From assembly GCA_964057225.1 (NCBI GenBank), contig OZ059894.1:19064476-19128475 (forward strand): a DNA stretch of 64,000 bases, in the 5' to 3' direction. Below, piece by piece: positions 35,970-49,000 of the stretch. The notes beneath the pieces are model-generated. The model was not told the DNA's origin. It did no database searches and saw only the letters and a list, made by a program, of their open reading frames with translations. The position numbers and the translations under genes were made by a program. The DNA is from Auanema rhodensis. Its lineage: Eukaryota; Nematoda; Chromadorea; Rhabditida; Rhabditidae. Every line of letters starts with the position of its first letter. Positions within the stretch are counted from its first letter, which is position 1.

Positions 35970-36116
35970 CTGAAATGAATAAGGACGATCGCTTACTCTC
36001 ACTGTTTCCCGCCCAAAGAAACGTGGGAAAGGGAACCTGAGAGATAATTTGAATTTTTTTTTGTTTGTTTTATGTGAGGACCTATTACGAAATAAAGCAT
36101 TTCGAATAAATATAAT
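35970..36116 (-). repeat. Inverted terminal repeat, 5' copy (147 bp)
   Basis: Inverted match to 31725-31871 with one mismatch (36004). In the element's sense it starts attatatttattcg, which includes a TATATTTA stretch; since this sits at the very end it may be only AT-rich sequence rather than a TATA box. Transcription of DIRS1-type elements is known to start from the terminal repeat, so a promoter here is plausible but unproven. Confidence 0.97.
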
Positions 36117-36369
36117 GATCCATTAGTGTATGTTGAGTTTCCATGTACACTCAACATTGCTTCCAAAAACATTTTGACAAAAATTTTTTCGAAAAATTTC
36201 AAAATAATTTAGCAAAAAGTAGATGTTTTTAGATTCCATTTTTCAAGGCAAAGACGATGGACAATGTTATTCAACGAAAAAATTAATTCTTCAGGGTGAA
36301 AATCGAGGATATAAGTGTGAACATATATCAGTTGATATCTCGGTGCATTTTTAAGCTAGCGCAAATCTG
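36117..36369 (+). repeat. Interrupted satellite monomer, right 253 bp
   Basis: Resumes at offset 99 (gatccattag) directly after the element. It carries aataatttag, ccatttttc and gaacatata. The uninterrupted monomer at 39529, one 10-monomer unit downstream, has the same ccatttttc and gaacatata variants but gatgcatt instead of gatccatt. Confidence 0.95.
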
Positions 36370-39300
36370 ATAACACAGATCGACGCAGCTTAAAAATCCG
36401 CATCGAATGCACTATACTACATTGAGAAACGCTTAATACAAAAATTAGTTATGATCGTTTGAAAAATGATCCATTAGTGTATGTTGAGTTTCCATGTACA
36501 CTCAACATTGCTTCCAAAAACATTTTGACAAAAATTTTTTCGAAAACTTTCAAAATAATTTAGCAAAAAGTAGATGTTTTTAGATTTCTTTTTTCAAGGC
36601 AAAGACGATGGACAATGTTATTCAACGAAAAAATTAATTCTTCAGGGTGAAAATCGAGGATATAAGTGTGAACTTATATCAGTTGATATCTCGGTGCATT
36701 TTTAAGCTAGCGCAAATCTGATAACACAGATCGACGCAGCTTAAAAATCCGCATCGAATGCACTATACTACATTGAGAAACGCTCAATACAAAAATTAGT
36801 TATGATCGTTTGAAAAATGATGCATTAGTGTATGTTGAGTTTCCATGTACACTCAACATTGCTTCCAAAAACATTTTGACAAAAATTTTTTCGAAAAATT
36901 TCAAAATAATTTAGCAAAAAGTAGATGTTTTTAGATTCCTTTTTTCAAGGCAAAGACGATGGACAATGTTATTCAACGAAAAAATTAATTCTTCAGGGTG
37001 AAAATCGAGGATATAAGTGTGAACTTATATCAGTTGATATCTGGGTGCATTTTTAAGCTAGCGCAAATCTGATAACACAGATCGACGCAGCTTAAAAATC
37101 CGCATCGAATGCACTATACTACATTGAGAAACGCTTAATACAAAAATTAGTTATGATCGTTTGAAAAATGATGCATTAGTGTATGTTGAGTTTCCATGTA
37201 CACTCAACATTGCTTCCAAAAACATTTTGACAAACATTTTTTCAAAAAATTTCAAAATAAATTAGCAAAAAGTAGATGTTTTTAGATTCCTTTTTTCAAG
37301 GCAAAGACGATGGACAATGTTATTCAACGAAAAAATTAATTCTTCAGGGTGAAAATCGAGGATATAAGTGTGAACTTATATCAGTTGCTATCTCGGTGCA
37401 TTTTTAAGCTAGCGCAAATATGATAACACAGATCGACGCAGCTTAAAAATCCGCATCGAATGCACTATACTACATTGAGAAACGCTTAATACAAAAATTA
37501 GTTATGATCGTTTGAAAAATGATGCATTAGTGTATGTTGAGTTTCCATGTACACTCAACATTGCTTCCAAAAACATTTTGACAAAAATTTTTTCGAAAAA
37601 TTTCAAAATAATTTAGCAAAAAGTAGATGTTTTTAGATTCCATTTTTCAAGGCAAAGACGATGGACAATGTTATTCAACGAAAAAATTAATTCTTCAGGG
37701 TGAAAATCGAGGATATAAGTGTGAACATATATCAGTTGATATCTCGGTGCATTTTTAAGCTAGCGCAAATCTGATAACACAGATCGACGCAGCTTAAAAA
37801 TCCGCATCGAATGCACTATACTACATTGAGAAACGCTTAATACAAAAATTAGTTATGATCGTTTGAAAAATGATCCATTAGTGTATGTTGAGTTTCCATG
37901 TACACTCAACATTGCTTCCAAAAACATTTTGACAAAAATTTTTTCGAAAAATTTCAAAATAATTTAGCAAAAAGTAAATGTTTTTAGATTCCTTTTTTCA
38001 AGGCAAAGACGATGGACAATGTTATTCAACGAAAAAATTGATTCTTCAGGGTGAAAATCGAGGATATAAGTGTGAACTTATATCAGTTGATATCTGGGTG
38101 CATTTTTAAGCTAGCGCAAATCTGATAACACAGATCGACGCAGCTTAAAATTCCGCATCGAATGCACTATACTACATTGAGAAACGCTTAATACAAAAAT
38201 TAGTTATGATCGTTTGAAAAATGATGCATTAGTGTATGTTGAGTTTCCATGTACACTCAACATTGCTTCCAAAAACATTTTGACAAAAATTTTTTCGAAA
38301 AATTTCAAAATAATTTAGCAAAAAGTAAATGTTTTTAGATTCCTTTTTTCAAGGCAAAGACGATGGACAATGTTATTCAACGAAAAAATTGATTCTTCAG
38401 GGTGAAAATCGAGGATATAAGTGTGAACTTATATCAGTTGATATCTGGGTGCATTTTTAAGCTAGCGCAAATCTGATAACACAGATCGACGCAGCTTAAA
38501 AATCCGCATCGAATGCACTATACTACATTGAGAAACGCTTAATACAAAAATTAGTTATGATCGTTTGAAAAATGATGCATTAGTGTATGTTGAGTTTCCA
38601 TGTACACTCAACATTGCTTCCAAAAACATTTTGACAAAAATTTTTTCGAAAAATTTCAAAATAATTTAGCAAAAAGTAGATGTTTTTAGATTCCTTTTTT
38701 CAAGGCAAAGACGATGGACAATGTTATTCAACGAAAAAATTAATTCTTCAGGGTGAAAATCGAGGATATAAGTGTGAACTTATATCAGTTGATATCTGGG
38801 TGCATTTTTAAGCTAGCGCAAATATGATAACACAGATCGACGCAGCTTAAAAATCCGCATCGAATGCACTATACTACATTGAGAAACGCTTAATACAAAA
38901 ATTAGTTATGATCGTTTGAAAAATGATCCATTAGTGTATGTTGAGTTTCCATGTACACTCAACATTGCTTCCAAAAACATTTTGACAAAAATTTTTTCGA
39001 AAAATTTCAAAATAATTTAGCAAAAAGTAAATGTTTTTAGATTCCTTTTTTCAAGGCAAAGACGATGGACAATGTTATTCAACGAAAAAATTGATTCTTC
39101 AGGGTGAAAATCGAGGATATAAGTGTGAACTTATATCAGTTGATATCTGGGTGCATTTTTAAGCTAGCGCAAATCTGATAACACAGATCGACGCAGCTTA
39201 AAAATCCGCATCGAATGCACTATACTACATTGAGAAACGCTTAATACAAAAATTAGTTATGATCGTTTGAAAAATGATGCATTAGTGTATGTTGAGTTTC

Positions 39301-39528
39301 CATGTACACTCAACATTGCTTCCAAAAACATTTTGACAAAAATTTTTTCGAAAAATTTCAAAATAATTTAGCAAAAAGTAGATGTTTTTAGATTCCTTTT
39401 TTCAAGGCAAAGACGATGGACAATGTTATTCAACGAAAAAATTAATTCTTCAGGGTGAAAATCGAGGATATAAGTGTGAACTTATATCAGTTGATATCTG
39501 GGTGCATTTTTAAGCTAGCGCAAATCTG
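36117..39528 (+). repeat. 10-monomer higher-order repeat, copy 1 (contains the insertion)
   Basis: From the interrupted monomer through the monomer at 39178. Ordered markers: ccatttttc with gaacata; gatcc with cgaaaacttt; cgctcaatac with tctggg; gacaaacatt with ttgctatc; ccatttttc with gaacata; gatcc with gtaaatg; aaaattccgc with gtaaatg; tctggg with caaatatg; gatcc with gtaaatg; tctggg. Without the element the unit is 3510 bp. Confidence 0.85.
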
Positions 39529-42500
39529 ATAACACAGATCGACGCAGCTTAAAAATCCGCATCGAATGCACTACACTACATTGAGAAACGCTTAATACAA
39601 AAATTAGTTATGATCGTTTGAAAAATGATGCATTAGTGTATGTTGAGTTTCCATGTACACTCAACATTGCTTCCAAAAACATTTTGACAAAAATTTTTTC
39701 GAAAAATTTCAAAATAATTTAGCAAAAAGTAGATGTTTTTAGATTCCATTTTTCAAGGCAAAGACGATGGACAATGTTATTCAACGAAAAAATTAATTCT
39801 TCAGGGTGAAAATCGAGGATATAAGTGTGAACATATATCAGTTGATATCTCGGTGCATTTTTAAGCTAGCGCAAATCTGATAACACAGATCGACGCAGCT
39901 TAAAAATCCGCATCGAATGCACTATACTACATTGAGAAACGCTTAATACAAAAATTAGTTATGATCGTTTGAAAAATGATCCATTAGTGTATGTTGAGTT
40001 TCCATGTACACTCAACATTGCTTCCAAAAACATTTTGACAAAAATTTTTTCGAAAACTTTCAAAATAATTTAGCAAAAAGTAGATGTTTTTAGATTTCTT
40101 TTTTCAAGGCAAAGACGATGGACAATGTTATTCAACGAAAAAATTAATTCTTCAGGGTGAAAATCGAGGATATAAGTGTGAACTTATATCAGTTGATATC
40201 TCGGTGCATTTTTAAGCTAGCGCAAATCTGATAACACAGATCGACGCAGCTTAAAAATCCGCATCGAATGCACTATACTACATTGAGAAACGCTCAATAC
40301 AAAAATTAGTTATGATCGTTTGAAAAATGATGCATTAGTGTATGTTGAGTTTCCATGTACACTCAACATTGCTTCCAAAAACATTTTGACAAAAATTTTT
40401 TCGAAAAATTTCAAAATAATTTAGCAAAAAGTAGATGTTTTTAGATTCCTTTTTTCAAGGCAAAGACGATGGACAATGTTATTCAACGAAAAAATTAATT
40501 CTTCAGGGTGAAAATCGAGGATATAAGTGTGAACTTATATCAGTTGATATCTGGGTGCATTTTTAAGCTAGCGCAAATCTGATAACACAGATCGACGCAG
40601 CTTAAAAATCCGCATCGAATGCACTATACTACATTGAGAAACGCTTAATACAAAAATTAGTTATGATCGTTTGAAAAATGATGCATTAGTGTATGTTGAG
40701 TTTCCATGTACACTCAACATTGCTTCCAAAAACATTTTGACAAACATTTTTTCAAAAAATTTCAAAATAAATTAGCAAAAAGTAGATGTTTTTAGATTCC
40801 TTTTTTCAAGGCAAAGACGATGGACAATGTTATTCAACGAAAAAATTAATTCTTCAGGGTGAAAATCGAGGATATAAGTGTGAACTTATATCAGTTGCTA
40901 TCTCGGTGCATTTTTAAGCTAGCGCAAATATGATAACACAGATCGACGCAGCTTAAAAATCCGCATCGAATGCACTATACTACATTGAGAAACGCTTAAT
41001 ACAAAAATTAGTTATGATCGTTTGAAAAATGATGCATTAGTGTATGTTGAGTTTCCATGTACACTCAACATTGCTTCCAAAAACATTTTGACAAAAATTT
41101 TTTCGAAAAATTTCAAAATAATTTAGCAAAAAGTAGATGTTTTTAGATTCCATTTTTCAAGGCAAAGACGATGGACAATGTTATTCAACGAAAAAATTAA
41201 TTCTTCAGGGTGAAAATCGAGGATATAAGTGTGAACATATATCAGTTGATATCTCGGTGCATTTTTAAGCTAGCGCAAATCTGATAACACAGATCGACGC
41301 AGCTTAAAAATCCGCATCGAATGCACTATACTACATTGAGAAACGCTTAATACAAAAATTAGTTATGATCGTTTGAAAAATGATCCATTAGTGTATGTTG
41401 AGTTTCCATGTACACTCAACATTGCTTCCAAAAACATTTTGACAAAAATTTTTTCGAAAAATTTCAAAATAATTTAGCAAAAAGTAAATGTTTTTAGATT
41501 CCTTTTTTCAAGGCAAAGACGATGGACAATGTTATTCAACGAAAAAATTGATTCTTCAGGGTGAAAATCGAGGATATAAGTGTGAACTTATATCAGTTGA
41601 TATCTGGGTGCATTTTTAAGCTAGCGCAAATCTGATAACACAGATCGACGCAGCTTAAAATTCCGCATCGAATGCACTATACTACATTGAGAAACGCTTA
41701 ATACAAAAATTAGTTATGATCGTTTGAAAAATGATGCATTAGTGTATGTTGAGTTTCCATGTACACTCAACATTGCTTCCAAAAACATTTTGACAAAAAT
41801 TTTTTCGAAAAATTTCAAAATAATTTAGCAAAAAGTAAATGTTTTTAGATTCCTTTTTTCAAGGCAAAGACGATGGACAATGTTATTCAACGAAAAAATT
41901 GATTCTTCAGGGTGAAAATCGAGGATATAAGTGTGAACTTATATCAGTTGATATCTGGGTGCATTTTTAAGCTAGCGCAAATCTGATAACACAGATCGAC
42001 GCAGCTTAAAAATCCGCATCGAATGCACTATACTACATTGAGAAACGCTTAATACAAAAATTAGTTATGATCGTTTGAAAAATGATGCATTAGTGTATGT
42101 TGAGTTTCCATGTACACTCAACATTGCTTCCAAAAACATTTTGACAAAAATTTTTTCGAAAAATTTCAAAATAATTTAGCAAAAAGTAGATGTTTTTAGA
42201 TTCCTTTTTTCAAGGCAAAGACGATGGACAATGTTATTCAACGAAAAAATTAATTCTTCAGGGTGAAAATCGAGGATATAAGTGTGAACTTATATCAGTT
42301 GATATCTGGGTGCATTTTTAAGCTAGCGCAAATATGATAACACAGATCGACGCAGCTTAAAAATCCGCATCGAATGCACTATACTACATTGAGAAACGCT
42401 TAATACAAAAATTAGTTATGATCGTTTGAAAAATGATCCATTAGTGTATGTTGAGTTTCCATGTACACTCAACATTGCTTCCAAAAACATTTTGACAAAA

Positions 42501-43038
42501 ATTTTTTCGAAAAATTTCAAAATAATTTAGCAAAAAGTAAATGTTTTTAGATTCCTTTTTTCAAGGCAAAGACGATGGACAATGTTATTCAACGAAAAAA
42601 TTGATTCTTCAGGGTGAAAATCGAGGATATAAGTGTGAACTTATATCAGTTGATATCTGGGTGCATTTTTAAGCTAGCGCAAATCTGATAACACAGATCG
42701 ACGCAGCTTAAAAATCCGCATCGAATGCACTATACTACATTGAGAAACGCTTAATACAAAAATTAGTTATGATCGTTTGAAAAATGATGCATTAGTGTAT
42801 GTTGAGTTTCCATGTACACTCAACATTGCTTCCAAAAACATTTTGACAAAAATTTTTTCGAAAAATTTCAAAATAATTTAGCAAAAAGTAGATGTTTTTA
42901 GATTCCTTTTTTCAAGGCAAAGACGATGGACAATGTTATTCAACGAAAAAATTAATTCTTCAGGGTGAAAATCGAGGATATAAGTGTGAACATATATCAG
43001 TTGATATCTCGGTGCATTTTTAAGCTAGCGCAAATCTG
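39529..43038 (+). repeat. 10-monomer higher-order repeat, copy 2 (no insertion)
   Basis: Repeats the order of copy 1 through the ninth monomer (42337). The tenth (42688) differs, having gaacatata and tctcgg instead of cttatatc and tctggg. The first monomer has private cactacactac. The position equivalent to the insertion site is uninterrupted. Confidence 0.85.
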
Positions 43039-46000
43039 ATAACACAGATCGACGCAGCTTAAAAATCCGCATCGAATGCACTATACTACATTGAGAAACG
43101 CTTAATACAAAAATTAGTTATGATCGTTTGAAAAATGATCCATTAGTGTATGTTGAGTTTCCATGTACACTCAACATTGCTTCCAAAAACATTTTGACAA
43201 AAATTTTTTCGAAAAATTTCAAAATAATTTAGCAAAAAGTAAATGTTTTTAGATTCCTTTTTTCAAGGCAAAGACGATGGACAATGTTATTCAACGAAAA
43301 AATTGATTCTTCAGGGTGAAAATCGAGGATATAAGTGTGAACTTATATCAGTTGATATCTGGGTGCATTTTTAAGCTAGCGCAAATCTGATAACACAGAT
43401 CGACGCAGCTTAAAATTCCGCATCGAATGCACTATACTACATTGAGAAACGCTTAATACAAAAATTAGTTATGATCGTTTGAAAAATGATGCATTAGTGT
43501 ATGTTGAGTTTCCATGTACACTCAACATTGCTTCCAAAAACATTTTGACAAAAATTTTTTCGAAAAATTTCAAAATAATTTAGCAAAAAGTAAATGTTTT
43601 TAGATTCCTTTTTTCAAGGCAAAGACGATGGACAATGTTATTCAACGAAAAAATTGATTCTTCAGGGTGAAAATCGAGGATATAAGTGTGAACTTATATC
43701 AGTTGATATCTGGGTGCATTTTTAAGCTAGCGCAAATCTGATAACACAGATCGACGCAGCTTAAAATTCCGCATCGAATGCACTATACTACAATGAGAAA
43801 CGCTTAATACAAAAATTAGTTATGATCGTTTGAAAAATGATGCATTAGTGTATGTTGAGTTTCCATGTACACTCAACATTGCTTCCAAAAACATTTTGAC
43901 AAAAATTTTTTCGAAAAATTTCAAAATAATTTAGCAAAAAGTAGATGTTTTTAGATTCCTTTTTTCAAGGCAAAGACGATGGACAATGTTATTCAACGAA
44001 AAAATTAATTCTTCAGGGTGAAAATCGAGGATATAAGTGTGAACTTATATCAGTTGATATCTGGGTGCATTTTTAAGCTAGCGCAAATCTGATAACACAG
44101 ATCGACGCAGCTTAAAAATCCGCATCGAATGCACTGTACTACATTGAGAAACGCTTAATACAAAAATTAGTTATGATCGTTTGAAAAATGATGCATTAGT
44201 GTATGTTGAGTTTCCATGTACACTCAACATTGCTTCCAAAAACATTTTGACAAAAATTTTTTCGAAAAATTTCAAAATAATTTAGCAAAAAGTAGATGTT
44301 TTTAGATTCCTTTTTTCAAGGCAAAGACGATGGACAATGTTATTCAACGAAAAAATTAATTCTTCAGGGTGAAAATCGAGGATATAAGTGTGAACTTATA
44401 TCAGTTGATATCTCGGTGCATTTTTAAGCTAGCGCAAATCTGATAACACAGATCGACGCAGCTTAAAAATCCGCATCGAATGCACTATACTACATTGAGA
44501 AACGCTTAATACAAAAATTAGTTATGATCGTTTGAAAAATGATGCATTAGTGTATGTTGAGTTTCCATGTACACTCAACATTGCTTCCAAAAACATTTTG
44601 ACAAAAATTTTTTCGAAAAATTTCAAAATAATTTAGCAAAAAGTAGATGTTTTTAGATTCCTTTTTCCAAGGCAAAGACGATGGACAATGTTATTCAACG
44701 AAAAAATTAATTCTTCAGGGTGAAAATCGAGGATATAAGTGTGAACTTATATCAGTTGCTATCTCGGTGCATTTTTAAGCTAGCGCAAATCTGATAACAC
44801 AGATCGACGCAGCTTAAAAATCCGCATCGAATGCACTATACTACATTGAGAAACGCTTAATACAAAAATTAGTTATAATCGTTTGAAAATAGATGCATTA
44901 GTGTATGTTGAGTTTCCATGTACACTCAACATTGCTTCCAAAAACATTTTGACAAAAATTTTTTCGAAAAATTTCAAATTAAATTAGCAAAAAGTAGATG
45001 TTTTTAGATTCCATTTTTTAAGGCAAAGACGATGGACAATGTTATTCAACGAAAAAATTAATTCTTCAGGGTTAAAATCGAGGATATAAGTGTGAACTTA
45101 TATCAGTTGATATCTCGGTGCATTTTTAAGCTAGCGCAAATCTGATAACACAGATCGACGCAGCTTAAAAATCCGCATCGAATGCACTATACTACATTGA
45201 GAAATGCTTGATACAGAAATTAGTTATGATCGTTTGAAAAATGATGCATTAGTGTATGTTGAGTTTCCATGTACACTCAACATTGCTTCCAAAAACATTT
45301 TGACAAAAATTTTTTCGAAACATTTCAAAATAAATTAGGAAAAAACAGATGTTTTTAGATTCCTGTTTTCAAGGCCAAGACGATGGACAATGTTATTCAA
45401 CGAAAAAATTAATTCTTCAGGGTGAAAATCGAGGATATAAGTGTGAACTTATATCAGTTGCTATCTCGGTGCATTTTTAAGCTAGCGCTAATCTGATAAC
45501 ACAGATCGACGCAGCTTAAAAATCCGCATCGAATGCACTATACTACATTGAGAAACGCTTAATACAAAAATTAGTTATGATCGTTTGAAAAATGATGCAT
45601 TAGTGTATGTTGAGTTTCCATGTACACTCAACATTGATTCCAAAAACATTTTGACAAAAGTTTTTTCGAAAAATTTCAGAATAATTTAGCGAAAAATAGA
45701 TGTTTTTAGATTCCTTTTTTCAAGGCAAAGACGATGGACAATGTTATTCAACGAAAAAATTAATTCTTCAGGGTGAAAATCGAGGATATAAGTGTGAACT
45801 TATATCAGTTGATATCTCGGTGCATTTTTAAGCTAGCGCAAATCTGATAACACAGATCGACGCAGCTTAAAAATCCGCATCGAATGCACTATACTACATT
45901 GAGAAACGCTTAATACAAAAATTAGTTATGATCGTTTGAAAAATGATGCATTAGTGTATGTTGAGTTTCCATGTACACTCAACATTGCTTCCAAAAACAT

Positions 46001-49000
46001 TTTGACAAAAATTTTTTCGAAAAATTTCAAAATAATTTAGCAAAAAGTAAATGTTTTTAGATTCCTTTTTTCAAGGCAAAGACGATGGACAATGTTATTC
46101 AACGAAAAAATTGATTCTTCAGGGTGAAAATCGAGGATATAAGTGTGAACTTATATCAGTTGATATCTGGGTGCATTTTTAAGCTAGCGCAAATCTGATA
46201 ACACAGATCGACGCAGCTTAAAAATCCGCATCGAATGCACTATACTACATTGAGAAACGCTTAATACAAAAATTAGTTATGATCGTTTGAAAAATGATGC
46301 ATTAGTGTATGTTGAGTTTCCATGTACACTCAACATTGCTTCCAAAAACATTTTGACAAAAATTTTTTCGAAAAATTTCAAAATAATTTAGCAAAAAGTA
46401 GATGTTTTTAGATTCCTTTTTTCAAGGCAAAGACGATGGACAATGTTATTCAACGAAAAAATTAATTCTTCAGGGTGAAAATCGAGGATATAAGTGTGAA
46501 CTTATATCAGTTGATATCTGGGTGCATTTTTAAGCTAGCGCAAATCTGATAACACAGATCGACGCAGCTTAAAAATCCGCATCGAATGCACTATATTACA
46601 TTGAGAAACGCTTAATACAAAAATTAGTTATGATCGTTTGAAAAATGATGCATTAGTGTATGTTGAGTTTCCATGTACACTCAACATTGCTTCCAAAAAC
46701 ATTTTGACAAAAATTTTTTCGAAAAATTTCAAAATAATTTAGCAAAAAGTAGATGTTTTTAGATTCCTTTTTTCAAGGCAAAGACGATGGACAATGTTAT
46801 TCAACGAAAAAATTAATTCTTCAGGGTGAAAATCGAGGATATAAGTGTGAACTTATATCAGTTGATATCTCGGTGCATTTTTAAGCTAGCGCAAATATGA
46901 TAACACAGATCGACGCAGCTTAAAAATCCGCATCGACTGCACTATACTACATTGAGAAACGCTTAATACAAAAATTAGTTATGATCGTTTGAAAAATGAT
47001 GCATTAGTGTATGTTGAGTTTCCATGTACACTCAACATTGCTTCCAAAAACATTTTGACAAAAGTTTTTTCGAAAAATTTCAGAATAATTTAGCAAAAAG
47101 TAGATGTTTTTAGATTCCTTTTTTCAAGGCAAAGTCGATGGACAATGTTATTCAACGAAAAAATTAATTCTTCAGGGTGAAAATCGAGGATATAAGTGTG
47201 AACATATATCAGTTGATATCTCGGTGCATTTTTAAGCTAGCGCAAATCTGATAACACAGATCGACGCAGCTTAAAAATCCGCATCGAATGCACTATACTA
47301 CATTGAGAAACGCTTAATACAAAAATTAGTTATGATCGTTTGAAAAATGATGCATTAGTGTATGTTGAGTTTCCATGTACACTCAACATTGCTTCCAAAA
47401 ACATTTTGACAAAAATTTTTTCGAAAAATTTCAAAATAATTTAACAAAAAGTAGATGTTTTTAGATTCCTTTTTCCAAGGCAAAGACGATGGACAATGTT
47501 ATTCAACGAAAAAATTAATTCTTCAGGGTGAAAATCGAGGATATAAGTGTGAACTTATATCAGTTGCTATCTCGGTGCATTTTTAAGCTAGCGCAAATCT
47601 GATAACACAGATCGACGCAGCTTAAAAATCCGCATCGAATGCACTATACTACATTAAGAAACGCTTAATACAAAAATTAGTTATAATCGTTTGAAAATAG
47701 ATGCATTAGTGTATGTTGAGTTTCCATGTACACTCAACATTGCTTCCAAAAACATTTTGACAAAAATTTTTTCGAAAAATTTCAAATTAAATTAGCAAAA
47801 AGTAGATGTTTTTAGATTCCATTTTTTAAGGCAAAGACGATGGACAATGTTATTCAACGAAAAAATTAATTCTTCAGGGTGAAAATCGAGGATATAAGTG
47901 TGAACTTATATCAGTTGCTATCTCGGTGCATTTTTAAGCTAGCGCAAATCTGATAACACAGATCGACGCAGCTTAAAAATCCGCATCGAATGCACTATAC
48001 TACATTGAGAAACGCTTAATACAAAAATTAGTTATGATCGTTTGAAAAATGATGCATTAGTGTATGTTGAGTTTCCATGTACACTCAACATTGCTTCCAA
48101 AAACATTTTGACAAAAATTTTTTCGAAAAATTTCAAAATAATTTAACAAAAAGTAGATGTTTTTAGATTCCTTTTTCCAAGGCAAAGACGATGGACAATG
48201 TTATTCAACGAAAAAATTAATTCTTCAGGGTGAAAATCGAGGATATAAGTGTGAACTTATATCAGTTGCTATCTCGGTGCATTTTTAAGCTAGCGCAAAT
48301 CTGATAACACAGATCGACGCAGCTTAAAAATCCGCATCGAATGCACTATACTACATTGAGAAACGCTTAATACAAAAATTAGTTATAATCGTTTGAAAAT
48401 AGATGCATTAGTGTATGTTGAGTTTCCATGTACACTCAACATTGCTTCCAAAAACATTTTGACAAAAATTTTTTCGAAAAATTTCAAATTAAATTAGCAA
48501 AAAGTAGATGTTTTTAGATTCCATTTTTTAAGGCAAAGACGATGGACAATGTTATTCAACGAAAAAATTAATTCTTCAGGGTTAAAATCGAGGATATAAG
48601 TGTGAATTTATATCAGTTGATATCTCGGTGCATTTTTAAGCTAGCGCAAATCTGATAACACAGATCGACGCAGCTTAAAAATCCGCATCGAATGCACTAT
48701 ACTACATTGAGAAACGCTTGATACAGAAATTAGTTATGATCGTTTGAAAAATGATGCATTAGTGTATGTTGAGTTTCCATGTACACTCAACATTGCTTCC
48801 AAAAACATTTTGACAAAAATTTTTTCGAAACATTTCAAAATAAATTAGGAAAAAACAGATGTTTTTAGATTCCTGTTTTCAAGGCCAAGACGATGGACAA
48901 TGTTATTCAACGAAAAAATTAATTCTTCAGGGTGAAAATCGAGGATATAAGTGTGAACTTATATCAGTTGCTATCTCGGTGCATTTTTAAGCTAGCGCTA

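Larger units (their letters stand above)
31690..36116 (-). mobile_element. DIRS-type tyrosine-recombinase retrotransposon, apparently complete (4427 bp)
   Basis: A less AT-rich block inserted in one satellite monomer and read on the minus strand. Seen directly: 147-bp inverted terminal repeats differing at one base; a 35-bp extension beyond the left repeat; an internal segment complementary to both termini; a frame with reverse transcriptase, RNase H and the DIRS methyltransferase-like domain; an overlapping frame with all tyrosine-recombinase catalytic residues; and no target-site duplication. These are the defining features of the DIRS1-like group. Ngaro-type elements instead have split direct repeats, and LTR elements have direct LTRs and a DDE integrase, so both are excluded. 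AAT is shared by both junctions, so the boundary could equally be placed at 31687-36113. Intact frames and near-identical termini suggest a recent, possibly active copy. Confidence 0.95.

Noticed and set aside
31690-36116. LTR retrotransposon or Ngaro-type element
   Set aside because: Termini are inverted rather than direct or split direct repeats, there is an internal complementary region, no target-site duplication, and a tyrosine recombinase instead of a DDE integrase.
35999-36202. 67-residue minus-strand frame across the right junction
   Set aside because: It runs from satellite into the 5' inverted repeat, so it is a chance product of the insertion junction.
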